Positions 1-7,431 of a stretch of DNA of 61,927 nt are shown here, in pieces (position 1 is the first letter of the stretch; every line of letters begins with the position of its first letter). The stretch is from the NCBI GenBank assembly GCA_025370845.1, contig JAMXFF010000023.1, positions 61,013 through 122,939 of the forward strand, read 5' to 3'. A program made the position numbers and the translations under genes. Below the pieces are notes generated by a model. It saw nothing but the letters and a program-made list of their open reading frames with translations. It ran no database searches and had not been told where the DNA came from. The stretch is from Laspinema palackyanum D2a. Lineage in GTDB: Bacteria; Cyanobacteriota; Cyanobacteriia; Cyanobacteriales; Laspinemataceae.

Positions 1-67
1 ATCAATTTTATCTTACCACAAAAAAATCGAATTGTCTAGGAGGTTCAGAAAAAAAAGTCGCGATTTT
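1..67. repeat. Direct repeat copy 1, flanking the DUF4087 gene
   Basis: This segment recurs in the same orientation at 552-619 with only a few differences; both copies contain AAAAAATCGAATTGTCTAGG followed by GTCGCGATTTTT. The two copies bracket the small secreted-protein gene on the minus strand. The pair could come from duplication, or could be a shared 3' regulatory or terminator element. It carries no recognisable transposon end. Confidence 0.8.
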
Positions 68-140
68 TTCTGGGCACCGATGCCGCGAAGTTTGCTCTTT
101 CTAGGGATGCGATCGCGTTTTTGGATGCTGTCCAATAATG

Positions 141-500
141 TTACCGACGAACGGCGGGTAAATCTGGGTCCGTGCTGCAAACGCTCAACTCTAGGGCTTC
201 ACCGCCTTCAATCCGAACAATTCTTTGCCGTTCGCTATCGGTGACTACTTCTAAACAGGCGCAACCGTATCCATAATAACCGTTAGTCCTAACAAATTGC
301 TCGGCACTGAGGCTCGGAATATTTTCCATCCCTTGTGCTTGATATCCACCCTGCGCGCCAATAGTCCAGGTTGCATCTCTATCGGTTAGCAACCAGTTTG
401 CTGGGGTTGGATTTTTCAGCCAACCACATCGCAGTTCGGTGGCAGTGGCAGGAAGTGTGGTGGAAATGAACGCAAGGAGAACCCATCCAATTTTTTGCAT
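141..500 (-). CDS. Small secreted protein, DUF4087 family
   Basis: A 119-residue protein of unknown biochemical role. The N-terminus (MQKIGWVLLAFISTTLPATA) is a classic Sec signal peptide, so the product should be periplasmic or secreted. The mature part begins ELRCGWLKNPTPANW and later has GYGCACLEV, the Cys-Gly-Trp-Leu-x-Asn-Pro-Thr-Pro-x-Asn pattern I associate with DUF4087. The conserved cysteines probably form disulfides. I chose the ATG at 500 because it opens directly on the signal peptide; an upstream in-frame GTG at 518 would add six polar residues. No clear Shine-Dalgarno is visible for either. It stands alone between two copies of a 67-bp direct repeat and faces away from the EamA gene only by spacing, since both genes are on the minus strand. 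Confidence 0.7.
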   Translation of the reverse strand: MQKIGWVLLAFISTTLPATATELRCGWLKNPTPANWLLTDRDATWTIGAQGGYQAQGMENIPSLSAEQFVRTNGYYGYGCACLEVVTDSERQRIVRIEGGEALELSVCSTDPDLPAVRR

Positions 501-551
501 AGTTGTGAGATTTTGCACTAATTTGATAATATTGCGAGATAGTTCTTCCTT

Positions 552-619
552 ATCAATTTTATCTTACTACAAAAAAATCGAATTGTCTAGGGGTCGCAGA
601 AAAAAAAGTCGCGATTTTT
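552..619. repeat. Direct repeat copy 2, flanking the DUF4087 gene
   Basis: Second copy of the segment at 1-67, same orientation. It lies between the end of the EamA gene and the start of the DUF4087 gene, so it could carry both a terminator-like function and upstream sequence. Confidence 0.8.
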
Positions 620-635
620 GGGAATGTTGGTGAGA

Positions 636-1589
636 TTAGCGCCAGAGGAATAAGAGGGCAATTCCAACAAGAGAAACAACGGCACCGAGCATGGCACGAA
701 TGCTGACGAATTCCCCGAGGGCGATCGCCAGGGGTAAGACAAAGATTGGACTGGTGGAGCTAAGGGTTTGGGCGATGCCTGCGGGAGCGAACTTGAGGGA
801 AATCTGCTGTAACCAAATCCCGAGATAGGTGCTAAAAAAAGCAGTAACGAACACGATCGCCAAGAGACGTTGAGACCCTAATCCCGCTAAAACCTGGCGA
901 CCCTGTTTCCATAACATCCACAGAAGCAAGAGGGAGACGCCCGCTAATAAGCGAATCAAGGTACTCCATAAGGGGTCGATCGCCGTTTGTGCGAGGGCCG
1001 CACGAGAGAGGACCGCCCCCACTGCCTGAGCGAGGGCCGCGAGCAATCCCAAACTGACTCCAGGCAGCAAGCGGGTGGTGCTGTTGGTCCCGGAAACCCG
1101 TTCGGCAATCGTCCAAGCAACGCCAATAATCGTGATCAGCATCCCACCCCAGGCGATCAGGGTGAGTTGTTCCCCTAAAAAGAGGATGGCGAGTAAGGCA
1201 GTGAAGGGGGGTGCCAAGGTGTGAATTAAGAGGGTGCGCCTTGCGCCGAGTTGATTGAGAGCAGCAAAAAACACTGTATCCCCGAAAGTAATGCCGATTG
1301 CACCACTGAGGATTAAGAGGAACAGGGGTAGTAGGGCAAACTCGTTGAGGGTATTGAAGGGAGGGGAAAGCGATGGGAGGAAGGCGGGGGAATCGAGGGC
1401 AGGCAGCAGGAAGTCGCGCAGGAAGAGGGTGAGCAGCAGCAGGGCGATCGCCACGACTCCTTTGCTTAAATTGAGCAGCATCGGCGGAATTTTTTGGCCG
1501 AGGTAACCATAAACCACGGAAACAACTGCCCATAATAATGCCGCACTCAGGGCGGCGAGTTCACCTTTAAATTCGGCGATCGCATTCAT
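636..1589 (-). CDS. EamA/DMT-family permease
   Basis: A 317-residue integral membrane protein of the drug/metabolite transporter superfamily, which exports small metabolites or amino acids; the substrate cannot be read from sequence. The protein is almost entirely hydrophobic with about ten membrane segments, arranged as two EamA repeats (roughly residues 8-150 and 180-315). The typical second-half signatures are visible: STYLGIWLQQISLKFAPAGI, then SSTSPIFVLPLAIALGE near the end, as in the family's 'last-helix' region. The ATG at 1589 (MNAIAEFKGEL) is preferred over an in-frame TTG three codons upstream. It is monocistronic on the minus strand. The region upstream holds a CIRCE element about 90 bp away, which could in principle affect it but sits better with the divergent gene. 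Confidence 0.85.
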   Translation of the reverse strand: MNAIAEFKGELAALSAALLWAVVSVVYGYLGQKIPPMLLNLSKGVVAIALLLLTLFLRDFLLPALDSPAFLPSLSPPFNTLNEFALLPLFLLILSGAIGITFGDTVFFAALNQLGARRTLLIHTLAPPFTALLAILFLGEQLTLIAWGGMLITIIGVAWTIAERVSGTNSTTRLLPGVSLGLLAALAQAVGAVLSRAALAQTAIDPLWSTLIRLLAGVSLLLLWMLWKQGRQVLAGLGSQRLLAIVFVTAFFSTYLGIWLQQISLKFAPAGIAQTLSSTSPIFVLPLAIALGEFVSIRAMLGAVVSLVGIALLFLWR

Positions 1590-1678
1590 TCGGAACAATG
1601 GATTAAATTAGGGTTCTATTTATAATATCAGGTTTAAGCGGTAATCGGTGATCCCTGGGCTGTTTTGGGGTCCATTTA

Positions 1679-1705
1679 TTAGCACTCTCAATGCCAGAGT
1701 GCTAA
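1679..1705. promoter_or_regulatory. CIRCE element (HrcA operator)
   Basis: Seen directly: TTAGCACTC, nine bases, GAGTGCTAA, which is an exact match to the CIRCE consensus (TTAGCACTC-N9-GAGTGCTAA). CIRCE binds the heat-shock repressor HrcA and normally controls groESL and groEL2 in cyanobacteria. Here it lies between the EamA gene (minus) and a small unknown gene (plus), with no chaperonin gene nearby. Confidence 0.9.
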
Positions 1706-1741
1706 TAAATATTCAGGCGATCGCACCCGGGATGAATAGAT

Positions 1742-1770
1742 TTGTCAAATTCAATCTAAAGTTTTAAAAT
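1742..1770 (+). promoter_or_regulatory. Candidate sigma-70-type promoter of the CIRCE-linked gene
   Basis: TTGTCA at 1742-1747 and TAAAAT at 1765-1770 are separated by 17 bp, a good match to a vegetative promoter, and lie about 100 bp upstream of the start codon at 1867. CIRCE lies 37 bp upstream of the -35 box, an uncommon position for HrcA repression, so a second promoter overlapping CIRCE is possible. Confidence 0.45.
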
Positions 1771-1866
1771 AGAAGCAGATCTGGTAACAGTGGTAACGAT
1801 TTGCTGCCCAAAACCCTGGTATCAAAGAGATATTAAAACAAAAGTAGAAAGCAGGAGGATGTGGCG

Positions 1867-2211
1867 ATGGAATACACCTTCGATATTTTAGGCGTTTCCC
1901 CCATTTTATATTTTTTTAACCAACAACAGGAGAAAGTCATCACCGATTCAGGAGTCGGAGTGGAATATCTCGGAACTCCCAAATGTACTCTGGATGCCTT
2001 TATTGATTCCGTCCAGACGGTTTCTCCGACGAAGGAATGGGATTTAGATGGGGTGGTCCAGACGGTGATCAACTTTTGGATGCATAACCCGGATAAAATT
2101 GGCTATTGGAAAGGACGCTTAGAAGATGCTGGAGATCATAATTTATTAGTAGCTCGCGTGGCGGATCTGGGTTCATTACGCGCTACCTTTGAATCAATTC
2201 TCAACGATTAA
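1867..2211 (+). CDS. Unknown 114-residue protein under possible heat-shock control
   Basis: A small soluble protein of unknown function, 114 residues from the ATG at 1867. The AGGAGG at 1853-1858 is 8 bp upstream of this ATG and only 2 bp from an in-frame GTG at 1861, so the ATG is the better start. No signal peptide, membrane segment or known catalytic motif is visible. The sequence is acidic and begins MEYTFDILGVSPILYFFNQQ. I recognise it only as a conserved-hypothetical type of protein. Its interest is its control region: a perfect CIRCE operator lies about 160 bp upstream, pointing to HrcA-dependent heat or light-stress induction (inference). It is monocistronic and followed by a repeat-rich gap. 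Confidence 0.7.
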   Translation: MEYTFDILGVSPILYFFNQQQEKVITDSGVGVEYLGTPKCTLDAFIDSVQTVSPTKEWDLDGVVQTVINFWMHNPDKIGYWKGRLEDAGDHNLLVARVADLGSLRATFESILND

Positions 2212-2230
2212 GATAAGGATAAACTCTTAA

Positions 2231-2351
2231 GTTCAACGTCACGACTTCAGTCGTTCTCTTAAGTTCGTAGTAACGACTTCAGTCGTTCTTTTCAGTTCAA
2301 CGTCACGACTTCAGTCGTTCTTTTCAGTTCGTAGTAACGACTTCAGTCGTT
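2231..2351. repeat. Tandem 32-bp repeats with ACGACTTCAGTCGT palindromes
   Basis: Four units start at 2231, 2263, 2295 and 2327, exactly 32 bp apart. Each carries ACGACTTCAGTCGT, a dyad. The units alternate between a 'GTTCAACGTC' and a 'GTTCGTAGTA' beginning, so the real period is a 64-bp A-B dimer present twice. Confidence 0.85.
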
Positions 2352-2405
2352 ATCCCCAGTAAGTCAAGGAATATCTCCCCCAACCCCCTGAATCAAGGTA
2401 GCAGA

Positions 2406-2497
2406 ACTTACGCAATCTTGAAAGTCAAAAGCCAAATGTAGAGGAGATTCGCGAATCGCCTCTACATTTGGCGTTAGTTCTCAAAATCTGTGTAAGT
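2406..2497. repeat. MITE-like inverted-repeat element
   Basis: Outer short inverted ends ACTTACGCA (2406-2414) and TGTGTAAGT (2489-2497) enclose an almost perfect 42-bp palindrome at 2431-2472 (arms GCCAAATGTAGAGG and CCTCTACATTTGGC, centre GATTCGCGAATC). The size and structure suggest a miniature transposable element or extragenic palindrome. No coding capacity. Confidence 0.6.
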
Positions 2498-2715
2498 CCT
2501 GGGTAGGCTGTTGAGAAGCTGACCCGTGAGAACTCGTCCCTGAGTGAATCTACTCACCAAGACTGACTCGGTTCAGAATGGGGATGACGGGTGATACCGA
2601 TCGCCTTGAAGCCACGATCGCGATCGCATTGAGTCTTCGATAAAAATCACGGCGAAACTATCCATCATGCCTGATAATGGATAGTATGAGGATAGGTGAT
2701 GGGGAGTGTAAGAGC

Positions 2716-3411
2716 ATGAAATCAGGTATATTTGCGATCGCCGCATGGACAATCACAATCACGATGACCGCCACAATGGCAGCGCCAGCAGGGGCTGAAA
2801 ACCCAGAACACCTCAAACAGTTGCTCGAAACTAACCAGTGTCAGGGATGTGACTTGAGCGGAGTTAATCTAGCGGGTCAAAACTTACGAGGGGCGAACTT
2901 AGAGGGTGCGAACCTTAATGGGAGTAACTTAGAGGGCGCGAATCTAAATGAAGCCTATTTAGTGAATGCTGAACTCATGGATGCTTCATTACGGGGGGCG
3001 AGTTTGATTGCTGCAAGACTACATGGGGCAAATTTAGAGAATGTAGACTTATCCCGCGCTAACCTCACACTAGCGGGGATGGTGATTGCGAATTTAACGA
3101 ATGCGAATTTGCAATCGGCGAACTTAGTCGGTGCCAACCTAGAGAGTGCCGAACTGGTGGGAGCCAATCTTCATAACACCATGCAGTCTGTGGGAACCGA
3201 GCTTCAGTTCAGTCTTCAAGATGGTGGACCCTATCCCTTTGATATCGCTGGGGTCAACCTGCGCGATGCCAACCTCACCGATGCGAACCTGATGGGTGCG
3301 AACCTGATGGCGTCGGATCTCACAGGGGTTCGGGTGAACTATGCCAATTTACAGCAGGCACAACTCGACGGTGCCAATCTGCCACAAGGCTTTACGATTT
3401 CTAAGTTTTAG
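2716..3411 (+). CDS. Secreted pentapeptide-repeat protein
   Basis: A 231-residue protein with a Sec signal peptide (MKSGIFAIAAWTITITMTAT, cleavage probably after ...APAGA) and then pentapeptide repeats, A(D/N)LXX, over most of its length. Repeats include LSGVNLAGQNLRGANLEGAN and later ANLTDANLMGANLMASDL. Such repeats fold as a right-handed quadrilateral beta-helix; this one should act in the periplasm or thylakoid lumen (inference). Just before the helix is NPEHLKQLLETNQCQGCDLS, a leader common in cyanobacterial members, with a CxxC pair. A break without repeats (about residues 155-180, around TMQSVGTELQFSLQDGG) divides the helix into two blocks. I chose the ATG at 2716 because it opens the signal peptide and has GGGAG 9 bp upstream. 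It is followed by a strong terminator. Confidence 0.85.
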   Translation: MKSGIFAIAAWTITITMTATMAAPAGAENPEHLKQLLETNQCQGCDLSGVNLAGQNLRGANLEGANLNGSNLEGANLNEAYLVNAELMDASLRGASLIAARLHGANLENVDLSRANLTLAGMVIANLTNANLQSANLVGANLESAELVGANLHNTMQSVGTELQFSLQDGGPYPFDIAGVNLRDANLTDANLMGANLMASDLTGVRVNYANLQQAQLDGANLPQGFTISKF

Positions 3412-3460
3412 GGGCGATCGTCGCAGGGTGCAGACTAAGCAACTGCGAAATTGTGAGACA

Positions 3461-3504
3461 ACAGAGAATTGAGAGTGATAAAATCTCAATTCTCTGTTTT
3501 TTTT
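3461..3504 (+). terminator. Rho-independent terminator of the pentapeptide gene
   Basis: Inverted repeat ACAGAGAATTGAG (3461-3473) and CTCAATTCTCTGT (3485-3497) closes a 13-bp stem with an 11-nt loop and is followed by a run of eight T. It ends the plus-strand gene at 2716-3411. Confidence 0.85.
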
Positions 3505-3555
3505 ATGGCGAAACGGGGACGGTGAGGGTTTTGGCAACGAGTACCGGATTCCAGA

Positions 3556-4425
3556 TTAAACCCGATCGCTGGCTAAGTTGGGGGTTGCGGGACTGCCATC
3601 GGGGGCGATCGCACCGCGCAAATCAGCCTCAGCGAACTCCGTATCCGTAATTTTGGCCCCGAGTAAATTAGCCCCGAGGAGATTAGCACCTGTTAAATTA
3701 GCCCCACTGAGGTTGGTATTCTCCAGATTGGCGCGAGAGAGGTCCGCACGAGTCAGGTCCGCGCCGCTTAAATTGGCTCCACTGAGGTCAACTCCACTGA
3801 GTCGGGCCCCGGAGAGGGTGGCATCGACTAAGGAAGACTGAGGGCGAATCCAATAAACTCCGGCGCTATTCGTATCGAACTCCTCGTCAAAGCAAGTATC
3901 CGCATCACAAAGAGCAGCACGGAGGTCCGCCTCACTTAAATCCGATCCCCGGAGGTCAGCGGAACGGAGATCGGCACGGTAGAGATAAGCTTGGGCGAGG
4001 TTGGCATGGGTGAGCTTGGTCCAGCGCAAGTCTGCTTTATAAAGATAGGCGAGGGATAAATCTGCATTTGGGGCGATCGCATAAGCATTTCTCCCGTTGG
4101 GGTCAAACCCGAGGGGAAACTGAGTCTGGCTATTATAGAGGGCATTAGAAATATCCGTCCCTGCCATATCCGCCCATCTCAAATCTGTCCCTCTCAGGTC
4201 CGCCCCTTTCAAATAAGCCCCTCTCAGGTCCGCCCCTTTGAGGTCCGCCCCTCGAAAATCGGTCCGGCGCAGATAGGCAGAACTCAGGTTAATTTCCTGT
4301 AAGGTCGCATCGCGAAAAACGGCTCGACTGAAATTCGTCCCGCTCAGGTGCGCTTCACAGAGATTAACCTTGGAAAATAGTCTCTCTCCTTGAGCATATT
4401 GGGTTAGTAGTTGATGAATGTCCAT
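3556..4425 (-). CDS. Pentapeptide-repeat protein, cytoplasmic
   Basis: A 289-residue protein with no signal peptide. After MDIHQLLTQYAQGERLFSKV nearly the whole protein is pentapeptide repeats (for example LRGADLKGADLRGAYLKGAD and LSGANLTGANLLGANLLGAK). Two non-repeat insertions, around FPLGFDPNGRNAYAIAPN and CFDEEFDTNSAGVYWIRPQ, have the same spacing and probably form loops out of the helix. The role is unknown; the 'MDxxxLLxxYxxGERxF' opening is shared with the protein encoded at 6127-6711, so the two are likely paralogues. It lies 44 bp downstream of the Omp85-type gene on the same strand and may be cotranscribed with it. Between them is a perfect tandem pair of a 14-bp unit (4431-4458). 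Confidence 0.85.
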   Translation of the reverse strand: MDIHQLLTQYAQGERLFSKVNLCEAHLSGTNFSRAVFRDATLQEINLSSAYLRRTDFRGADLKGADLRGAYLKGADLRGTDLRWADMAGTDISNALYNSQTQFPLGFDPNGRNAYAIAPNADLSLAYLYKADLRWTKLTHANLAQAYLYRADLRSADLRGSDLSEADLRAALCDADTCFDEEFDTNSAGVYWIRPQSSLVDATLSGARLSGVDLSGANLSGADLTRADLSRANLENTNLSGANLTGANLLGANLLGAKITDTEFAEADLRGAIAPDGSPATPNLASDRV

Positions 4426-4430
4426 GATTT

Positions 4431-4458
4431 GTCCTTGGTCTTTTGTCCTTGGTCTTTT
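4431..4458. repeat. Two tandem copies of a 14-bp unit
   Basis: GTCCTTGGTCTTTT occurs twice without a gap in the 44-bp spacer between the barrel gene and the pentapeptide gene; a partial third copy follows. It alters the spacing of the ribosome-binding region of the downstream gene. Confidence 0.7.
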
Positions 4459-4469
4459 GTGGTTTGTCC

Positions 4470-5876
4470 TTAGAAGCGTTCCCCAATCTTAAAGATGGCG
4501 CTGAGATCTCGTTGATCACTCACGGCAAATTCGAGACGCACGGGACCAAAATCGGTGAGTAATCGCACCCCTAAACCTAAGCCAAACCCATTGCCCGGTT
4601 TATTTCGGACTTCCCCGGGTTCGCCAAAGACAGATTCTGCCGAACCGAGGTCGCTGGCAAAATCACCAAATACAGTGCCGCTTAAGGCTGAGGAATAGGG
4701 GAGATTTAAGTCTTCAATGATAGGAAAGCGATATTCTACAGTGCCTTGGATATAACTTTTTCCGGTGCCGATTTCGCCGTCCTGATATCCCCGCACGGAG
4801 TCACTGCCGCCCAAATTAAAGGCTTGATAGGGTGGGACATCGCCGAGGATGGTCCCGCCTTGGAGGTTAAAGACAAAAGTTTGGTTTTGAAAGGGGACAA
4901 ATTGGGTAAAACTGGCACTTAAGCGGTTAAACAGGATATCGGCACTGCCAACGGGGATGGATTGTTCCGTTGCCAGTTCAAAGCGATAGCCTTGGGTGGG
5001 CCATTCGCTACTATTTCGGCGGTCCTGAAAGAGTCCTAAGTTGAGGGTGACGAGGGTATCGAGACCTTGCTCGCTTAAGGTTAGGGGATTGCCGAGGCGA
5101 TCGCTGGAGTAGAGGCGACTGGTAAAGGCGGAATTGCGAATGGCAACGCGCTGATAACTGGCTCCTGCGGAGAGAACGACGCCGGTAGGGGTGACGGGTT
5201 GGTAGAAGGAGAAGCTGCCTCCGAGGCGATCGACCCAAGCTTCGTGATCATGGATGAGATTAACTTCGCGATCGCCGTCGAGAAACTGGGGTTCGGGCGA
5301 TCGGGTGTTAAATAAGCGGACTTGATATCCCGAGTCGGAGGGTCCAGACTCTAGCCAAGGGTCGGTATAGCGGAAAGTGGCCCCAATGGTGCGCTCACCC
5401 CCTTCCAGACGCAGATCTAGGGTTTGGTCATTTTCCCCTAGGTTGGTCAGAATCAAGTCCAGGGTGCCATGAATTCCTTTAATCGAGCTATAGCGAGGTA
5501 AGGGAACGATCGCAAAATCCGGTTCTTCATCCAGTTCTTCTTGAATGGTTTCCAGTTCTGGACGCTGAGGTTGAGTCGGGGGATTTTGTCTCTGTTGGGA
5601 AATTCCCTGTTCTAAACCCTCGCCTTTTAAATCTTCTGCTGAATAGGAGGACTGGGTTGGGGCATTAGTTGAAGAGACCTCTCCCCAAACCCCTCCCCTC
5701 TGAGGGGAGGGGCTTTGATGGTCGCCTGCCGGGGGGTCGAGAGATTGAAGATTGAACGGGGTTGTTTCTGCTCCTTGTCCCCAGGCGGGGAGGCGAGTGA
5801 TGAAAAGGGCAGAAGTTGCTCCTAGCAACAAGGCTAGGGCTTCTAGGGATTTATACAAGATGATGTTAGCGGTCAT
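4470..5876 (-). CDS. Omp85/BamA-type outer-membrane beta-barrel protein without evident POTRA domains
   Basis: A 468-residue outer-membrane protein. The N-terminus has a signal peptide (NIILYKSLEALALLLGATSA...AWG). Residues about 30-125 form a low-complexity Pro/Gln/Glu-rich linker, then about 340 residues of beta-strand-rich sequence end in ...DLSAIFKIGERF, with the terminal Phe typical of barrels inserted by BAM. Late motifs QAFNLGGSDSVRGYQDGEIG and GVRLLTDFGPVRLEFA match the surface-antigen (D15/PF01103) barrel, including the (V/I)RG(Y/F) motif. Usual cyanobacterial Omp85 proteins carry three POTRA domains; none is evident here, so the role may differ from assembly. I prefer the ATG at 5876 (GGGAG 7 bp upstream) over the ATG at 5900. 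The linker contains peptide derived from an intergenic-type palindrome (see findings). Confidence 0.75.
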   Translation of the reverse strand: MTANIILYKSLEALALLLGATSALFITRLPAWGQGAETTPFNLQSLDPPAGDHQSPSPQRGGVWGEVSSTNAPTQSSYSAEDLKGEGLEQGISQQRQNPPTQPQRPELETIQEELDEEPDFAIVPLPRYSSIKGIHGTLDLILTNLGENDQTLDLRLEGGERTIGATFRYTDPWLESGPSDSGYQVRLFNTRSPEPQFLDGDREVNLIHDHEAWVDRLGGSFSFYQPVTPTGVVLSAGASYQRVAIRNSAFTSRLYSSDRLGNPLTLSEQGLDTLVTLNLGLFQDRRNSSEWPTQGYRFELATEQSIPVGSADILFNRLSASFTQFVPFQNQTFVFNLQGGTILGDVPPYQAFNLGGSDSVRGYQDGEIGTGKSYIQGTVEYRFPIIEDLNLPYSSALSGTVFGDFASDLGSAESVFGEPGEVRNKPGNGFGLGLGVRLLTDFGPVRLEFAVSDQRDLSAIFKIGERF

Positions 5877-6126
5877 GCCGTTGACTCCCACAGACTCCAT
5901 GATGATGCCGGTTGCTCGTTCTGGCGATCGAGCAACCGGACTGGATAACGCAATGATTGGGGTCGGTGGAAGAAATACCTGGCAGGTTTGTACCCCAACC
6001 GATCCCTAAATCTCCTCTATCTTAGGCATTTGTGGGACCGGCGATCGCATTGGGGGAATTGCTGGGGTTTTTTATTGATGGGGGAATCGTGACAGAAGGG
6101 CGATCGGCCCTGTGAACCCAACCCGT

Positions 6127-6711
6127 TTACGAATATTGGTGTCCGTCTGGAAGAATCGTATTATGGAGATTCGCACCATAGAGATTGCTGTTCCAGAGAT
6201 TCGCCCCAATTAAATTCGCATCGGTTAAATTAGCGCCCCCAAAATCAGCGGCAATCAGGTTTGCACTGCTCAGGTCCGCTTCTTGTAAATTTGCGCCCAC
6301 AAAGCTCGTACTAACGAGATCCGCACCAGAAAAATCGGTGTTTGATAGATTGGCATTCATTAAGTCGGCTTTATTCAGGCTCGCTTTCCATAAGCTGGCC
6401 CTCTGCAAATCCACGCCGTTTAAATCCGCTTGCCCGAGTTGAGCGAGCATCAGATTCGCACGAATCAGTAAGGCATCACTGAGATTGGCTTTTTTCAAGA
6501 GGGTTGCAGGCAATTTAGCATCGGTTAAATTGGCTCCACTGAGATTGGCCCCATTGAGATTCGCACGACCTAAATTAGCATCGCTCAGGTTAGCCCCCGC
6601 TAGGTTGATTTCGGGCAACTCAGCGCGATAAAGGTAACAATGGCGCAGATCTACGCCGGGGAAATCTCGTTCTCCTTCTCTGTAGCGATTGAGAAGTTCA
6701 TCAGTATCCAT
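6127..6711 (-). CDS. Pentapeptide-repeat protein, cytoplasmic
   Basis: A 194-residue protein made almost wholly of pentapeptide repeats after MDTDELLNRYREGERDFPGV (for example ANLSDANLGRANLNGANLSG and ADLMNANLSNTDFSGADLVS). It has no signal peptide or extra domain, and the function is unknown. The opening resembles the protein encoded at 3556-4425. I preferred the ATG at 6711 because it opens that shared motif; an in-frame start at 6747 would add 12 residues unlike the family. It is one of three such genes within 4 kb, on either side of the Omp85-type barrel. Confidence 0.85.
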   Translation of the reverse strand: MDTDELLNRYREGERDFPGVDLRHCYLYRAELPEINLAGANLSDANLGRANLNGANLSGANLTDAKLPATLLKKANLSDALLIRANLMLAQLGQADLNGVDLQRASLWKASLNKADLMNANLSNTDFSGADLVSTSFVGANLQEADLSSANLIAADFGGANLTDANLIGANLWNSNLYGANLHNTILPDGHQYS

Positions 6712-6999
6712 CAGATTTGTTGAAGAGTAATAGGACAGAAAAAACAAGAAGATGATAGCCCTGATTTCCCCTGATTTTGCCCTGAGTTGCGAGGGTTAGA
6801 TCCGACCCGGTTGCTGGGATTCAGTCATGGGATCAAACCTTGACTGTAGCCGTTCCCAGAATAAAGCCGCCCACAACCTGCTTTGCGCTTTGGTGCTGAG
6901 GATCGATGCTTTCGCTCACAGCGCCCGGACATTTCCTTAAAACCCAGCAAGTGTGGACGGCCAACACCAAAAATAAATATACGGCGATCGCCGTTTTAA

Positions 7000-7179
7000 T
7001 TAACGATAACGTCTCTTGCGTCGCGCAGCACTCGCCTTGCGTTTACGCTTTTCCTGCGGGGTTTCAAAATGGCGACGGCACTTAACATCTGCGAGGATCC
7101 CCGCTCGCGAGACTTGCCGTTTAAAGCGACGTAAGGCGGATTCAATGCCTTCGCTTTCTCCTACTAAAACTTGGGTCAT
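7000..7179 (-). CDS. rpsU: Ribosomal protein bS21
   Basis: A 59-residue protein read directly on the minus strand: it begins [20 protein letters not shown], continues through [16 protein letters not shown] and ends [11 protein letters not shown]. This is bS21, a small basic 30S protein involved in translation initiation. It lies about 250 bp downstream of the RRM RNA-binding protein gene on the same strand, an arrangement known in cyanobacteria where rbp genes and rpsU form a cold-responsive unit. The spacer holds a stable hairpin (7219-7259) that could act as attenuator or processing site. The translation start ATG at 7179 is preceded by AAGGAGTAAGA, a good ribosome-binding site. Confidence 0.93.
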   Translation of the reverse strand: MTQVLVGESEGIESALRRFKRQVSRAGILADVKCRRHFETPQEKRKRKASAARRKRRYR

Positions 7180-7218
7180 TCTTACTCCTTTTACTAGAGG
7201 TCCATTGGCTGTGAGATA

Positions 7219-7259
7219 GCCTCAAGTCAGAACTTTACAGTTCTTATTTTACTTGAGGC
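7219..7259 (-). promoter_or_regulatory. Hairpin in the rbp–rpsU spacer
   Basis: Arms GCCTCAAGT (7219-7227) and ACTTGAGGC (7251-7259) pair perfectly, and a second nested pair AGAACT/AGTTCT (7229-7234, 7239-7244) extends the structure. It lies 40 bp upstream of rpsU on the transcribed strand. There is no clean T-run after it, so attenuation or RNA processing is more likely than a simple terminator (inference). Confidence 0.5.
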
Positions 7260-7431
7260 CAGCAAAAATGGCGGCCTATCTGTCATTATGCCCTAACAGG
7301 GTTGATGATAGCCCGCACGCCAGGGTGAGTATCTAATATCAAAGTGTGCAGATGAGGAGATGTCCTAGCGAAATGATGCTAGATGATTTTCACAAAACCT
7401 CTATCATGCTATTGATTAGGTTTGGGGAGAA

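Noticed and set aside
832-1533. 233-codon frame overlapping the EamA gene
   Set aside because: It is an out-of-frame shadow of a clear membrane transporter; composition rich in Arg/Pro/Gly.
2955-3167. Antisense frame in the pentapeptide gene
   Set aside because: Regular pentapeptide codons keep the opposite strand open; the same holds for 3578-3841 and 6185-6442.
7016-7219. 67-codon plus-strand frame
   Set aside because: It is the antisense of rpsU, whose minus-strand translation is a full-length bS21.
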